From a virus, in IMG/VR virus record IMGVR_UViG_3300044644_002471, positions 1-50,158 of that record: a stretch of 50,158 nucleotides of DNA. One strand, 5' to 3'. The notes below the pieces were generated by a model. The model saw nothing but the letters and a program-made list of their open reading frames with translations. It was not told the origin of the DNA and made no database searches. Positions 9,070-16,883 of this stretch are shown here, one piece after another; the first letter of the stretch is position 1; the number at the start of each line of letters is the position of its first letter. A program made the position numbers and the translations under genes.

Positions 9070-9536
9070 TTTTCGATTTGCTTAGTTTCTACAACCTGAG
9101 CTTCAACAGGCTTTGCTTCGTTAAACAACATACTAAATAGCTCTTCCCTCTTAAGTGCTACTTTGAGATTACCTTCCGCAGTATGTATTTCTTTCTTAGC
9201 AGCTACATCCATTTCCTTGACTTTAATAGATGTTTCGTTCTTTTTATTCGATATAACTATTTTGTTTAACGTTTCTATAGCGGAAGATGCAGCGTTTATT
9301 AACTCTGCTATTGAAGAAACATCCTTACTCTCTGGAGCTGAAGTAATATAATCCCTTACGTTTGTTATCATGCCAAGTGTCTCATCAACAAGGGTACTGC
9401 TTTTTTGTATTACAAAGTCCTCTAAATCTTCCTTGCGGAGAGGTGGTTTAGGAGCCTCTATCTGTCTTTCAGTTACAGCGGGAGCTTGTAATTGAGCTAG
9501 TAAATCTTCAACTGTAACTTTTGGTTCGTCTTCCAT
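9066..9536 (-). CDS. Small acidic helical protein; possible terminase small subunit (gp16-like)
   Basis: A 156-residue protein on the strand opposite to the tail genes. It has an acidic Pro/Gln-rich N-terminus (MEDEPKVTVEDLLAQLQ), then a core of long helices at ~45-135 (TLGMITNVRDYI; SSIAELINAASSAIETLNKI), then a charged tail. Size, acidic start and a helical core with a regular hydrophobic pattern resemble T4 gp16 (164 residues), but I see no decisive motif and another scaffold or regulatory protein is equally possible. Its stop overlaps the stop of the hub gene by 4 bases. A TATAAATA on its strand 10 bases before the ATG suggests its own late promoter. Confidence 0.35.
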   Translation of the reverse strand: MEDEPKVTVEDLLAQLQAPAVTERQIEAPKPPLRKEDLEDFVIQKSSTLVDETLGMITNVRDYITSAPESKDVSSIAELINAASSAIETLNKIVISNKKNETSIKVKEMDVAAKKEIHTAEGNLKVALKREELFSMLFNEAKPVEAQVVETKQIEN

Positions 9537-9546
9537 ACGCGAAAAT

Positions 9547-9554
9547 TATTTATA
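9547..9554 (-). promoter_or_regulatory. TATAAATA late-promoter-like octamer (minus strand)
   Basis: The plus strand reads TATTTATA, giving TATAAATA on the minus strand. It ends 10 bases before the ATG (9536) of the minus-strand gene. With the plus-strand octamer at 9590 it forms a compact divergent promoter pair. Confidence 0.5.
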
Positions 9555-9589
9555 ACACATTTAGTGTATATATACTTTTTTAAAAAAAT

Positions 9590-9597
9590 GATAAATA
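9590..9597 (+). promoter_or_regulatory. NATAAATA octamer before the GT29-like array
   Basis: GATAAATA ends 5 bases before the ATG at 9603. It precedes only the first of the four tandem copies; the others have related but imperfect AATAAAGATA / AATAAAAATAC in the same place. Confidence 0.4.
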
Positions 9598-9602
9598 AAA
9601 GT

Positions 9603-10283
9603 ATGAAAATAATCGTAATCGGTAACGGCAGTACCGTTTTATGTAAAGAAAATGGTCATAAAATAGATGGTTTCGATTATGTAGTGAGAATGGGTCGATG
9701 TAAAATAAAAGGACACGAAAAATATACAGGAACAAAAACGGATATGTTTAGAGTGACATGGAAACAGCTTTTTCATCAAGCAAACAACATAATTACATAT
9801 ATAGATACTGAACTTACAGAGTTTAAAGATATATTATTTACTGATATTTATGATTATGATAATTTCACGGAAACAGAAAATTTCTTTTCAAGAAGAATAA
9901 AAAAACCGAGGTTTGTCAGAAGTTTTCATAGTAAAAAACATAATATGGCAAGATATATGCACGATAGATGTCTGCAGCTTTTTATGTCACATCATCCTTA
10001 CGTAAAAAACGTTTTTTACTGCAATGCAAAAGGGCGCGTCGAATTAATAAAAGCAATATGTAAAGATGATAGTATCATTAAACCTACAAACGGTATTTTA
10101 ACACTCGATTTTATTATTAATAAATTTCCACAAGAAGAAATTTACGTAACAGGCTATGACGGATCGATAACAAGATACTATTTTAAGACTAGCAATGAAT
10201 ATGGTATATCGCATAATAATATTAATGAACTAATATATCTTAAGCAATTAGCAAAGACAGGTAAGATAAAATATCTAGAATAA
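9603..10283 (+). CDS. GT29 (sialyltransferase)-like glycosyltransferase, array copy 1
   Basis: 226 residues. Residues 3-49 match sialyl motif L: IIVIGNGSTVL, KIDGFDYVVRMG, then GHEKYTGTKTD. Residues ~160-187 match motif S (KPTNGILTLDF ... IYVTGYDG). HNNINE at 204-209 is the HxxxxE of motif VS, followed by IYLKQLAKTGKIKYL. GT29 enzymes move a CMP-activated sialic acid to a glycan acceptor. This is a bare catalytic domain without the membrane anchor and stem of animal enzymes, so it would be cytosolic. Donor and acceptor cannot be read. I chose ATG 9603 over an upstream GTG at 9564 because it aligns exactly with the three paralogues and follows GATAAATA. A related CMP-sugar transferase activity is possible. 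Confidence 0.7.
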   Translation: MKIIVIGNGSTVLCKENGHKIDGFDYVVRMGRCKIKGHEKYTGTKTDMFRVTWKQLFHQANNIITYIDTELTEFKDILFTDIYDYDNFTETENFFSRRIKKPRFVRSFHSKKHNMARYMHDRCLQLFMSHHPYVKNVFYCNAKGRVELIKAICKDDSIIKPTNGILTLDFIINKFPQEEIYVTGYDGSITRYYFKTSNEYGISHNNINELIYLKQLAKTGKIKYLE

Positions 10284-10301
10284 AGATACACATAATACAG
10301 T

Positions 10302-10982
10302 ATGAAAATAATTGTAATAGGTAACGGCAGTACCGTTTTATGCAAAGAAAACGGTCATAAAATAGACAGTTTTGACTATGTAGTGAGAATGGGTCAGTGT
10401 AAAATGAAGGGGTATGAAAAATATACAGGAACAAGAACGGATATGTTTAGAGTAACATGGCCGAAATGCTTTTGCGCGAATAACAACACTGTCGCATATA
10501 TGCACACTGAACTTACAGAGTTTAAAGATATACTTTTTACTGATATTTATGATTATGATAATTTCATGGAAACAGAAAATTTCTTTTCAAGAAGAATAAA
10601 AAGACCACCATTTCTATACGAGATGTATTCAGTAAAACATAATATGGTAAGATATATGCATGAAAGATGTCTACAGCTTTTTATGTCGCACCATCCTTAC
10701 GTAAAGAACGTTTTTTACTGCAATGCAAATAATCGCGCACAATTAATAAAAGCAATATGTAAAGACAATATAAAAATTAAACCTACAAACGGCATTTTAA
10801 CACTTGATTTTATTATTAATAAATTTCCACGTGAGGAAATTTACGTAACAGGTTATGACGGTATGCTAACAAAGCATTATTTTAGAGATACAGAGACATA
10901 TACGAAATGTCATAATAATATTAATGAACATATATACCTTAAGCGACTTGCAAGAGTAGGTAAAATAAAATATCTAGAATAA
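10302..10982 (+). CDS. GT29-like glycosyltransferase, array copy 2
   Basis: 226 residues with all three sialyl-type motifs intact: IGNGSTVL and DYVVRMGQC, then TGTKTD; KPTNGILTLDF and VTGYDG; HNNINE followed by HIYLKRLARVGKIKYL. It differs from copy 1 mainly at residues ~53-70 (WPKCFCANNNTVAYMHTE), ~101-113 (PPFLYEMYSVK) and ~188-203 (MLTKHYFRDTETYTK). The conserved framework with changed patches suggests altered acceptor or donor binding rather than decay. It sits 18 bases after copy 1 with no SD of its own, so it is probably read from the same transcript. Confidence 0.7.
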   Translation: MKIIVIGNGSTVLCKENGHKIDSFDYVVRMGQCKMKGYEKYTGTRTDMFRVTWPKCFCANNNTVAYMHTELTEFKDILFTDIYDYDNFMETENFFSRRIKRPPFLYEMYSVKHNMVRYMHERCLQLFMSHHPYVKNVFYCNANNRAQLIKAICKDNIKIKPTNGILTLDFIINKFPREEIYVTGYDGMLTKHYFRDTETYTKCHNNINEHIYLKRLARVGKIKYLE

Positions 10983-10997
10983 AAATACAAGTAAAAT

Positions 10998-11678
10998 ATG
11001 AAAATAATTGTAATAGGTAACGGCAGTACCGTTTTATGCAAAGAAAACGGTCATAAAATTGATGGTTTCGATTATGTAGTGAGAATGGGTCAGTGTAAAA
11101 TGAAGGGGTATGAAAAATATACAGGAACAAAAACGGACATGTTTAGAGTAACATGGCGGAAATGCTTTTGCGTGAATGACAACACTGTAACACTTATGCA
11201 CACTGAATTAACGGGGTTTAAAGATATATTATTTACTGAAGTTTATGATTATGATAATTTCATGGAAACAGAAAATTTCTTTTCAAGAAGAATAAAAAAA
11301 CCACTATTTCTATCCAAGATGTATTCAGTAAGACATAATATGACAAGATATATGCATGAAAGATGTCTACAGCTTTTTATGTCACACCATCCTTACGTAA
11401 AAAACGTTTTTTACTGCAATGTAAACGGGCATGTCGAATTAACAAAAGCAATATGTAAAGATAATACAAAAATTAAGCCAACAAACGGCATTTTAACACT
11501 CGATTTTATTATTAATAAATTTCCACGTGAGGAGATTTACGTTACAGGTTATGACGGGTTGAAAACAAAGCATTATTTTATAGACAAAGAGACATATGCG
11601 AAATGTCATAATAGTATTAATGAACTTATATATCTTAAACAGTTGGCGAGAAAAGGTAAAATAAAATTTTTTGAATAA
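10998..11678 (+). CDS. GT29-like glycosyltransferase, array copy 3
   Basis: 226 residues, closest to copy 2 in the 53-115 region (WRKCFCVNDNTVTLMHTE; PLFLSKMYSVR) but with its own segment near 188-203 (LKTKHYFIDKETYAK). Motif L, motif S and the HxxxxE motif (HNSINE) are intact. The C-terminus reads KGKIKFFE, shared with copy 4. The 15-base spacer before it is the same as that before copy 4, indicating that the unit duplicated together with its spacer. Confidence 0.7.
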   Translation: MKIIVIGNGSTVLCKENGHKIDGFDYVVRMGQCKMKGYEKYTGTKTDMFRVTWRKCFCVNDNTVTLMHTELTGFKDILFTEVYDYDNFMETENFFSRRIKKPLFLSKMYSVRHNMTRYMHERCLQLFMSHHPYVKNVFYCNVNGHVELTKAICKDNTKIKPTNGILTLDFIINKFPREEIYVTGYDGLKTKHYFIDKETYAKCHNSINELIYLKQLARKGKIKFFE

Positions 11679-11693
11679 AAATACAAGTAAAAT

Positions 11694-12374
11694 ATGAAAA
11701 TAATTGTAATAGGTAACGGCAGTACTGTTTTATGCAAAGAAAATGGTCATAAAATAGACAGTTTTGACTATGTAGTGAGAATGGGTCAGTGTAAGATAAC
11801 GGGATATGAAAAATATACAGGAACAAAAACGGACATGTTTAGAGTGACATGGAGACAACATTTTCATTTAGCGAACCATACAATTGCATATACAGACACA
11901 GAACTATCGGGGTTTAAAGATGTTATCTTTACTGATATTTATGATTATGATAATTTCATGGAAACAGAAAACTTTTTGTCAGAAAGAATAAAGAAAGCAT
12001 TTTTTGTGCAGGGTATGTTTATTGAAAAACATAATATGGTAAGATATATGCATGAAAGATGTCTACAGTTTTTTATGCTGCATCACCCACACGTAAAGAA
12101 TGTTTTTTATTGTAGTGCAAACAGACGCACTGAGTTAACAAAAGCAATATGTAAAGATAATACAAAAATTAAACCTACAAACGGCATTTTAACACTTGAT
12201 TTTATTATTAATAAATTTCCACAAGAAGAAATTTACGTAACAGGCTACGATGGTATGCTAACAAAGCATTATTATAGAGATACAGAGACAATCACAAGAT
12301 CACACAACAATGTTAATGAACTTGTATATCTTAAACAGTTAGCGAGAAAAGGCAAAATAAAATTTTTTGAATAA
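11694..12374 (+). CDS. GT29-like glycosyltransferase, array copy 4
   Basis: 226 residues and the most divergent copy of the array in the variable windows: WRQHFHLANHTIAYTDTE at 53-70 and KAFFVQGMFIEKHN around 101-114. In the 53-70 window it is partly closer to copy 1, so the copies look like a mosaic of each other. Motif L, motif S (KPTNGILTLDF, VTGYDG) and HNNVNE are conserved. It is followed 47 bases later by the dUTPase start. Confidence 0.7.
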   Translation: MKIIVIGNGSTVLCKENGHKIDSFDYVVRMGQCKITGYEKYTGTKTDMFRVTWRQHFHLANHTIAYTDTELSGFKDVIFTDIYDYDNFMETENFLSERIKKAFFVQGMFIEKHNMVRYMHERCLQFFMLHHPHVKNVFYCSANRRTELTKAICKDNTKIKPTNGILTLDFIINKFPQEEIYVTGYDGMLTKHYYRDTETITRSHNNVNELVYLKQLARKGKIKFFE

Positions 12375-12421
12375 AAAATACCACATTGATTTTCCTTACA
12401 ACAAAAATTATAATAGCGTAC

Positions 12422-12886
12422 ATGAATTATAATGATACGAAAGATAAAGTTGTTCAATATTTGCCGATAATGAAATTTGAGCAAACACACCCTGATGCAA
12501 AACTACCAAGTAAAAACCATGAAAGCGATACTGGGTACGATGTGTACAGTGTAGAGGAAGTTATTATACCTGCAAGGGGTAGTGCTGTGGTAGATGTAGG
12601 GCTAAAGTTTGCTTTTATTCCAGAAGGATATTGGGTAAAAGTTGAATCAAGAAGCGGGTTAGGCTTTAAGCATGGTGTCTCTGCACACCCCGGCATCATC
12701 GACAATGGATATAGAGGCGATGCCGGGATTAAACTGTACAATAATACTGATGTAGATTATAAAGTGCAAAAAGGTGATAGAATTGCGCAATTTGTATTGT
12801 ATTTTAATATTCATATGCCTGTTGAATGGGGTAAAGTAATTGAAAGTGATAGAGGTGAAAAAGGATTCGGTTCATCAGGCAAATAA
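12422..12886 (+). CDS. dut: dUTP diphosphatase (dUTPase)
   Basis: 154 residues from ATG 12422. All five trimeric dUTPase motifs are visible: I DTGYDVYS (36-43), II SRSGLGFKHG (76-85), III GIIDNGYRGD (91-100, with the conserved Asp and Tyr), IV GDRIAQFVL (118-126) and V RGEKGFGSSG (144-153, the P-loop-like closing motif). It hydrolyses dUTP to dUMP and pyrophosphate, keeping uracil out of phage DNA and supplying dTMP synthesis. The frame is open further up to a TTG at 12386, but ATG 12422 is more likely; ATG 12470 (MKFEQTHPDAKLP) is a third option that matches typical family starts. It lies 3 bases before the clamp-loader gene. Confidence 0.95.
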   Translation: MNYNDTKDKVVQYLPIMKFEQTHPDAKLPSKNHESDTGYDVYSVEEVIIPARGSAVVDVGLKFAFIPEGYWVKVESRSGLGFKHGVSAHPGIIDNGYRGDAGIKLYNNTDVDYKVQKGDRIAQFVLYFNIHMPVEWGKVIESDRGEKGFGSSGK

Positions 12887-12889
12887 TTT

Positions 12890-13816
12890 ATGGCATATGA
12901 TTTTAATTCCTTATGGTGTGAGAAATATCGACCTGCTACACTAGATGCTTATGTTTGTACAGATTCTGTACGTGAATTCTTTACGTCTGTAAGAGAGAAA
13001 AAAGAGATACCCAATCTGCTCTTTATCGGAACGCCTGGTCTCGGTAAGACATCGCTCGCAAAGATCATTGTTAATGATATCCTACAGTGTCAGTATTTGT
13101 ACATTAACGCAAGTGATGAGAATGGTATTGATACTATACGTACTAAGGTGACGAGCTTCGCACAGACAAGAAGTTTCGATGGAAAAACAAAAGTTATAAT
13201 ACTTGACGAGTGTGATGGTCTTACTATTGATGCACAGCGTGTATTACGCAACACAATGGAGGAATATGCTAAGTTAACACGGTTTATTTTAACTGCAAAT
13301 TACAAATATAGAGTAATTCCAGCTCTTCAAAGCAGATGTCAATCGTTTGACTTAACACCAACACTTGAAAGCGTTTTAAAGCGGTGTGTTGTAGTTCTCA
13401 AATCAGAAAATATTAGTGTAACAGATGACCAGAAACCTAAGCTTGTTGAGTTAATAAAAAATAATTACCCTGATCTAAGAAAGTGCATCAATGAACTACA
13501 GAAGAATTCATCCACCGGTACTCTTAAGCTTGATAACTTAAAAAATAATGAAACGCTCGAGCTGATTTTTAAAGAAATACAAAAAAAGAACATTAATCAT
13601 ATTCGTAAAGTTCTTATTGAAAACGAACACACATTTAGTAGTGATTATGTAGCTTTAATGCGAGACCTCTTTAACTATATTGATTCAAAAGAGCAAGATA
13701 TTGAACGAAAGAAAAACTATCTTATTACACTTGCGGAATATATCTATAGATCAAGCTTTGTTATTGATCAGGAAATAAACTGTTATTCCTGTTTAATAAA
13801 ATTATCAGAGATTTAA
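12890..13816 (+). CDS. 44: Sliding-clamp loader large subunit (gp44 / RFC-small-like AAA+ ATPase)
   Basis: 308 residues, close to T4 gp44 (319). It has the RFC-type YRP near the N-terminus (13-15), Walker A GTPGLGKTS (47-55), Walker B VIILDECD (102-109), sensor-1-like ILTANY (133-138) and the SRC arginine-finger motif (148-150). C-terminal helices (~200-308) would form the collar of the loader. It uses ATP to open the sliding clamp and load it on primer-template DNA. The partner (gp62-type) and clamp (gp45) are not in the window. It ends tail-to-tail with the minus-strand gene, one base apart. As a replication gene among tail genes it shows that functional blocks are intermixed in this genome. 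Confidence 0.92.
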   Translation: MAYDFNSLWCEKYRPATLDAYVCTDSVREFFTSVREKKEIPNLLFIGTPGLGKTSLAKIIVNDILQCQYLYINASDENGIDTIRTKVTSFAQTRSFDGKTKVIILDECDGLTIDAQRVLRNTMEEYAKLTRFILTANYKYRVIPALQSRCQSFDLTPTLESVLKRCVVVLKSENISVTDDQKPKLVELIKNNYPDLRKCINELQKNSSTGTLKLDNLKNNETLELIFKEIQKKNINHIRKVLIENEHTFSSDYVALMRDLFNYIDSKEQDIERKKNYLITLAEYIYRSSFVIDQEINCYSCLIKLSEI

Positions 13817-13817
13817 T

Positions 13818-14414
13818 TTACGGGAGATAAGCTGCAGTATAACTTGCAGGATCTTTTACACCTTTAGCAGGCATGCTCGGGATCTTTACGTTTTTACCAG
13901 AAAGATTAGTTTCACTTTTTGAATCTTTACCGTTACCAAGATCTGCAGTGCGTGTTCTATTTGGAGAGAAGAAAGGCACTTCTTCACTCTCATCTTTTAC
14001 GGGCTTAGCGTCGATATGTGATTTATCTTCATATTTGTGCTTTGCAGGCACTTCAGGCAAGTTAGGATATGAATCAACACGCACTAAAAGACGTACAGGT
14101 ACAGTTATAGCATCATTTGAAAATCTACCTGGAGCAATCTCACGGCATACTTCAGCATTAAAGCTATAACCATTATTATCGGTATTACCTGCTCCCATTA
14201 CTGCTGGCATAGTTGTTTTAATGCTTTTAATACGTAAAGTGTCGCCCGATGTAATATATTTTTCTACTTCTTTTTTATATTCATCTTGTACCTCTTTAAA
14301 AAAAGGATCACGCAAGACGCCATCTGCAAATTTTACAACATCACTGGCGAGAAGCCCGCCGTTGGTATAACGGGTGCGGATACTCTCATAAAGCTTTACG
14401 AATTTTTTATTCAT
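13818..14414 (-). CDS. Unknown protein, minus strand
   Basis: 198 residues, not recognised. The N-terminal third is helical and basic (MNKKFVKLYESIRTRYTNGG). The middle has a beta-rich section with FNAEVCREIAPGRF and VPVRLLVRVDSYPNLPEVP. The last ~70 residues are low-complexity, Lys/Asp/Ser/Pro-rich and probably disordered. There is no signal peptide or membrane segment. An AATAAATA on its strand lies 6 bases before the ATG. It points toward the clamp-loader gene and is divergent from the gp25-like gene. Late-type promoter and location suggest a virion or assembly protein, but no function can be stated. Confidence 0.7.
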   Translation of the reverse strand: MNKKFVKLYESIRTRYTNGGLLASDVVKFADGVLRDPFFKEVQDEYKKEVEKYITSGDTLRIKSIKTTMPAVMGAGNTDNNGYSFNAEVCREIAPGRFSNDAITVPVRLLVRVDSYPNLPEVPAKHKYEDKSHIDAKPVKDESEEVPFFSPNRTRTADLGNGKDSKSETNLSGKNVKIPSMPAKGVKDPASYTAAYLP

Positions 14415-14420
14415 TATAAT

Positions 14421-14428
14421 TATTTATT
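14421..14428 (-). promoter_or_regulatory. NATAAATA octamer (minus strand)
   Basis: The plus strand reads TATTTATT, giving AATAAATA on the minus strand, 6 bases before the ATG at 14414. It is paired divergently with the plus-strand octamer at 14470. Confidence 0.45.
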
Positions 14429-14469
14429 ATTTAGGTACGAGAGAAACATTTTTTAAAAGTAAAAAACGT

Positions 14470-14477
14470 CATAAATA
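14470..14477 (+). promoter_or_regulatory. NATAAATA octamer before the wedge genes
   Basis: CATAAATA ends 5 bases before the ATG at 14483. The 68-base divergent gap 14415-14482 contains this and the minus-strand copy and little else. Confidence 0.5.
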
Positions 14478-14482
14478 TTTAT

Positions 14483-15025
14483 ATGGCGAGTATTAAACTC
14501 AACTCTATACTGCAACCAAAAAAAACCTTATCTACATTTACGTATAGCGATCTTCATCTTGATCTCAAGATGAATTATACAAAAAACAATGAGTTATTAA
14601 AACAATCTGAAGCAAAAGATCTTACGTTAAGTTATGATTATGGTGCTATAAAAAACTCTCTGTATAATCTATTTACAACAATACCTGGACAAAAATTACT
14701 CAATCCTTTTTTTGGTATTAATTTGATACAGTATATATTTGAACCTTGTACTAAAGAAACAGCAGAACTCATAGGTCAGGCCATATACGATGGCATTACA
14801 ACGTTTGAGCCGCGCGTTGAAGTTAAAAAAGTACAAGTTGTGGCAATTACTGCAAAAGGCAGAGCGAAAGATCCAAATTCACCTATCGACGTGCGTTTTG
14901 TACCTGCAGATGCAGATGCTAACCAGTATCAAATAAACCTCATCATTAATGTACCGACTATTAATCAAAATAGCTTTACACTTGTCGGTACATTAAATAA
15001 TTCCGGTTTCTTCTTTAATACATAA
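14483..15025 (+). CDS. 25: Baseplate wedge subunit, gp25-like (GPW/gp25 family)
   Basis: 180 residues. Residues ~50-125 carry the family pattern: a helix AIKNSLYNLFTTIPGQKLLNP, then FFGINLIQYIFEPCT, then AELIGQAIYDGITTFEPRVEV with the following VVAI strand. The GPW/gp25 fold anchors the tail sheath to the wedge and, with gp6 and gp53, forms the conserved wedge core. T4 gp25 is 132 residues; the first ~45 residues (NSILQPKKTLSTFTYSDLHL) are extra. It is followed after one base by the gp6-like gene, matching the T4 order 25-6. Confidence 0.9.
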   Translation: MASIKLNSILQPKKTLSTFTYSDLHLDLKMNYTKNNELLKQSEAKDLTLSYDYGAIKNSLYNLFTTIPGQKLLNPFFGINLIQYIFEPCTKETAELIGQAIYDGITTFEPRVEVKKVQVVAITAKGRAKDPNSPIDVRFVPADADANQYQINLIINVPTINQNSFTLVGTLNNSGFFFNT

Positions 15026-15026
15026 T

Positions 15027-16883
15027 ATGAATAATAATTTTGCAGAATATAATATACCCTTAGACGGCTACGCTGCATTTGATGCTTTAAGCTTAAAAAG
15101 TTTAATTATTAAACGGCTTAGTACGAATAATGTTTTTACTGATCAAAACTTTGAAGGTAGTAACCTGTCGTCTATTATTGATATTATCGGATATGCATAT
15201 CACGTTCTTTTATTTTATCTTAACAAGACAGGCGCTGAGAGCACATTCTCTACTGCTGATCTTTATGAGAATATAAACAAAATTGTAAAATTATTAAATT
15301 ATGCACCAGTAGGCTATCAAACAGCAATATTACCATTTAAAGCATCGGGGACAACGGTATTACCTGCTGGTACATATACAATACCTAGATATTCATATTT
15401 TACTATAAACGGGTTAACATTTTCATTTAACAAAGATATAACGTTTACAAAAGCTACTAATACATTAGAAGAACTTACTAAATTTGAAGAAGAAAATCTC
15501 TTATATCAAGGTCTATACCACGAGTATCCGACATACTTCGCAACAGGTGAACCATACGAAGTACTTACACCTACCATTGTTGATATTAACGGTAATAGCC
15601 CGTACATAGATCACTTTAATATTGATGTCTATGTAAAAGACAATACGCTTGCTAACCCAAAGTGGGAAAAATGGAAAGCAACACAATCACTATTTCTCGA
15701 ACGTGCAAATGCAAAGACGTACGAAATACGGTTGAACGAGAATTTAAGATATGAAATAAAATTCGGTAACGATATTACCGGTAAACAATTAAACCCAAAC
15801 GATGAAATAGCAATATACTACCTACAATCTGATGGTGCACGAGGTGAGGTCGGACCTAATACAATAAACGGTAATAGAATGTTTTTATATAATACCGTAA
15901 GATTTAACGGCATACAGTCTGATACTACGCCACCAAACCTTACACTAATCTCATCAAATCAGACGTCAGGGTTAATATTCACCAATACCGACCCTACAAC
16001 ACGATTTGTAGAAGTTGAATCAGTAAACAGTATAAAAGCAAACGCTACTAATACATTTAAATCGCAATACAGGTTAATAACTTCATCAGATTTTGAAAAC
16101 TACATTACGAAAAATTACGGTAATATTATTGCGTCAACGCGCGCCGTAAACAATTGGGAATATATTTCCGGTCACTTAAAGTATTATTTTGATCTCGGTG
16201 TCTCAAAGCCTAATTTAGAATCGAGAGTACTTTATAGTCAACTTAAATTTGCAGATGCAAGTAATTCAAATAACGTTTATATATATTCTGTACCGAAATT
16301 AGAAAAAATAAATTCCATAGCTGCAAGAAATAATTACCTCAACAGTGCTCAAAAACAGATTTTATTAAACGATTTACAACAAATAAAACTAACAACATCA
16401 GAGATAATAATCAATGACCCGGTATATACTGCAGTTGATATCGGTGTGAGAGTAGCGGGTGTTGAACTTACACCTTCACTCAGCGATATAACTACGCTAG
16501 AAGTTATACGCAACCCATCATCGGCACGTAGCTCTGAGGCAGTACAAGAATTGGTATATAGGATATTTAGTAATTATTTTTCTACTACACGCAATAACCT
16601 CGGTTTATATATATCCCTTACTGACATCACCAACGAAATATTGTCGATTGAGGGTGTAGTTAGTGTAAATACAACGACAACGATCAACGGTATTGTACAT
16701 TCAATACCCGGTGTCAGTCTTATGCTTTATAATCCTGTTTACCCTTACAATGATATCAATATAACTTCACAGGATTTACAGCTACCGTATTTTAAATACC
16801 CATTTCTTAACAACACTACAGAATTTATTAATAAAATTTCAGTTGTATCGCCCGCCATTCAACTTATTAATCGAGAATATTAA
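15027..16883 (+). CDS. 6: Baseplate wedge subunit, gp6-like (baseplate J family)
   Basis: 618 residues, close to T4 gp6 (660). The N-terminal ~130 residues have the J-like layout (YAAFDALSLKSLIIKRL; GSNLSSIIDIIGYAYHVLLFYL; LYENINKIVKLLNYAPVGYQ), in which a region that spans the wedge ring is followed by a beta-rich section opening with LPAGTYTIPRYSYFTI. The C-terminal half includes SSDFENYITKNYGNIIASTRAVN, as in other gp6/J proteins. gp6 forms the inner ring that changes shape on contraction. Gene order gp25 then gp6 supports the call. The stop overlaps the next start (TAATG). Confidence 0.85.
   Translation: MNNNFAEYNIPLDGYAAFDALSLKSLIIKRLSTNNVFTDQNFEGSNLSSIIDIIGYAYHVLLFYLNKTGAESTFSTADLYENINKIVKLLNYAPVGYQTAILPFKASGTTVLPAGTYTIPRYSYFTINGLTFSFNKDITFTKATNTLEELTKFEEENLLYQGLYHEYPTYFATGEPYEVLTPTIVDINGNSPYIDHFNIDVYVKDNTLANPKWEKWKATQSLFLERANAKTYEIRLNENLRYEIKFGNDITGKQLNPNDEIAIYYLQSDGARGEVGPNTINGNRMFLYNTVRFNGIQSDTTPPNLTLISSNQTSGLIFTNTDPTTRFVEVESVNSIKANATNTFKSQYRLITSSDFENYITKNYGNIIASTRAVNNWEYISGHLKYYFDLGVSKPNLESRVLYSQLKFADASNSNNVYIYSVPKLEKINSIAARNNYLNSAQKQILLNDLQQIKLTTSEIIINDPVYTAVDIGVRVAGVELTPSLSDITTLEVIRNPSSARSSEAVQELVYRIFSNYFSTTRNNLGLYISLTDITNEILSIEGVVSVNTTTTINGIVHSIPGVSLMLYNPVYPYNDINITSQDLQLPYFKYPFLNNTTEFINKISVVSPAIQLINREY

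Larger units (their letters stand above)
9603..12374 (+). repeat. Tandem gene array: four GT29-like paralogues, ~696-bp period
   Basis: Four direct copies start at 9603, 10302, 10998 and 11694, giving periods of 699, 696 and 696 bases. Each encodes exactly 226 residues. The spacers before copies 3 and 4 are identical (AAATACAAGTAAAAT). Long DNA stretches are near-identical, for example over the sialyl-motif-L segment and the FYC-proximal segment. Differences cluster in four windows of the protein, so the array looks recently duplicated and locally diversified. Confidence 0.9.

Noticed and set aside
9564-9602. Upstream GTG start extending the first GT29-like gene by 13 residues
   Set aside because: The other three paralogues start exactly at MKIIVIGNG, and the GATAAATA octamer would fall inside the extended coding region.
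10240-10434. Recurrent ~63-codon minus-strand frames at the array junctions (also 10939, 11635)
   Set aside because: They recur only because the plus-strand genes are duplicated; there is no start signal and no independent conservation beyond that of the coding strand.
12386-12421. TTG start for dUTPase
   Set aside because: The extension (FLTTKIIIAY-like) has no counterpart in the dUTPase family, and an ATG lies at 12422.
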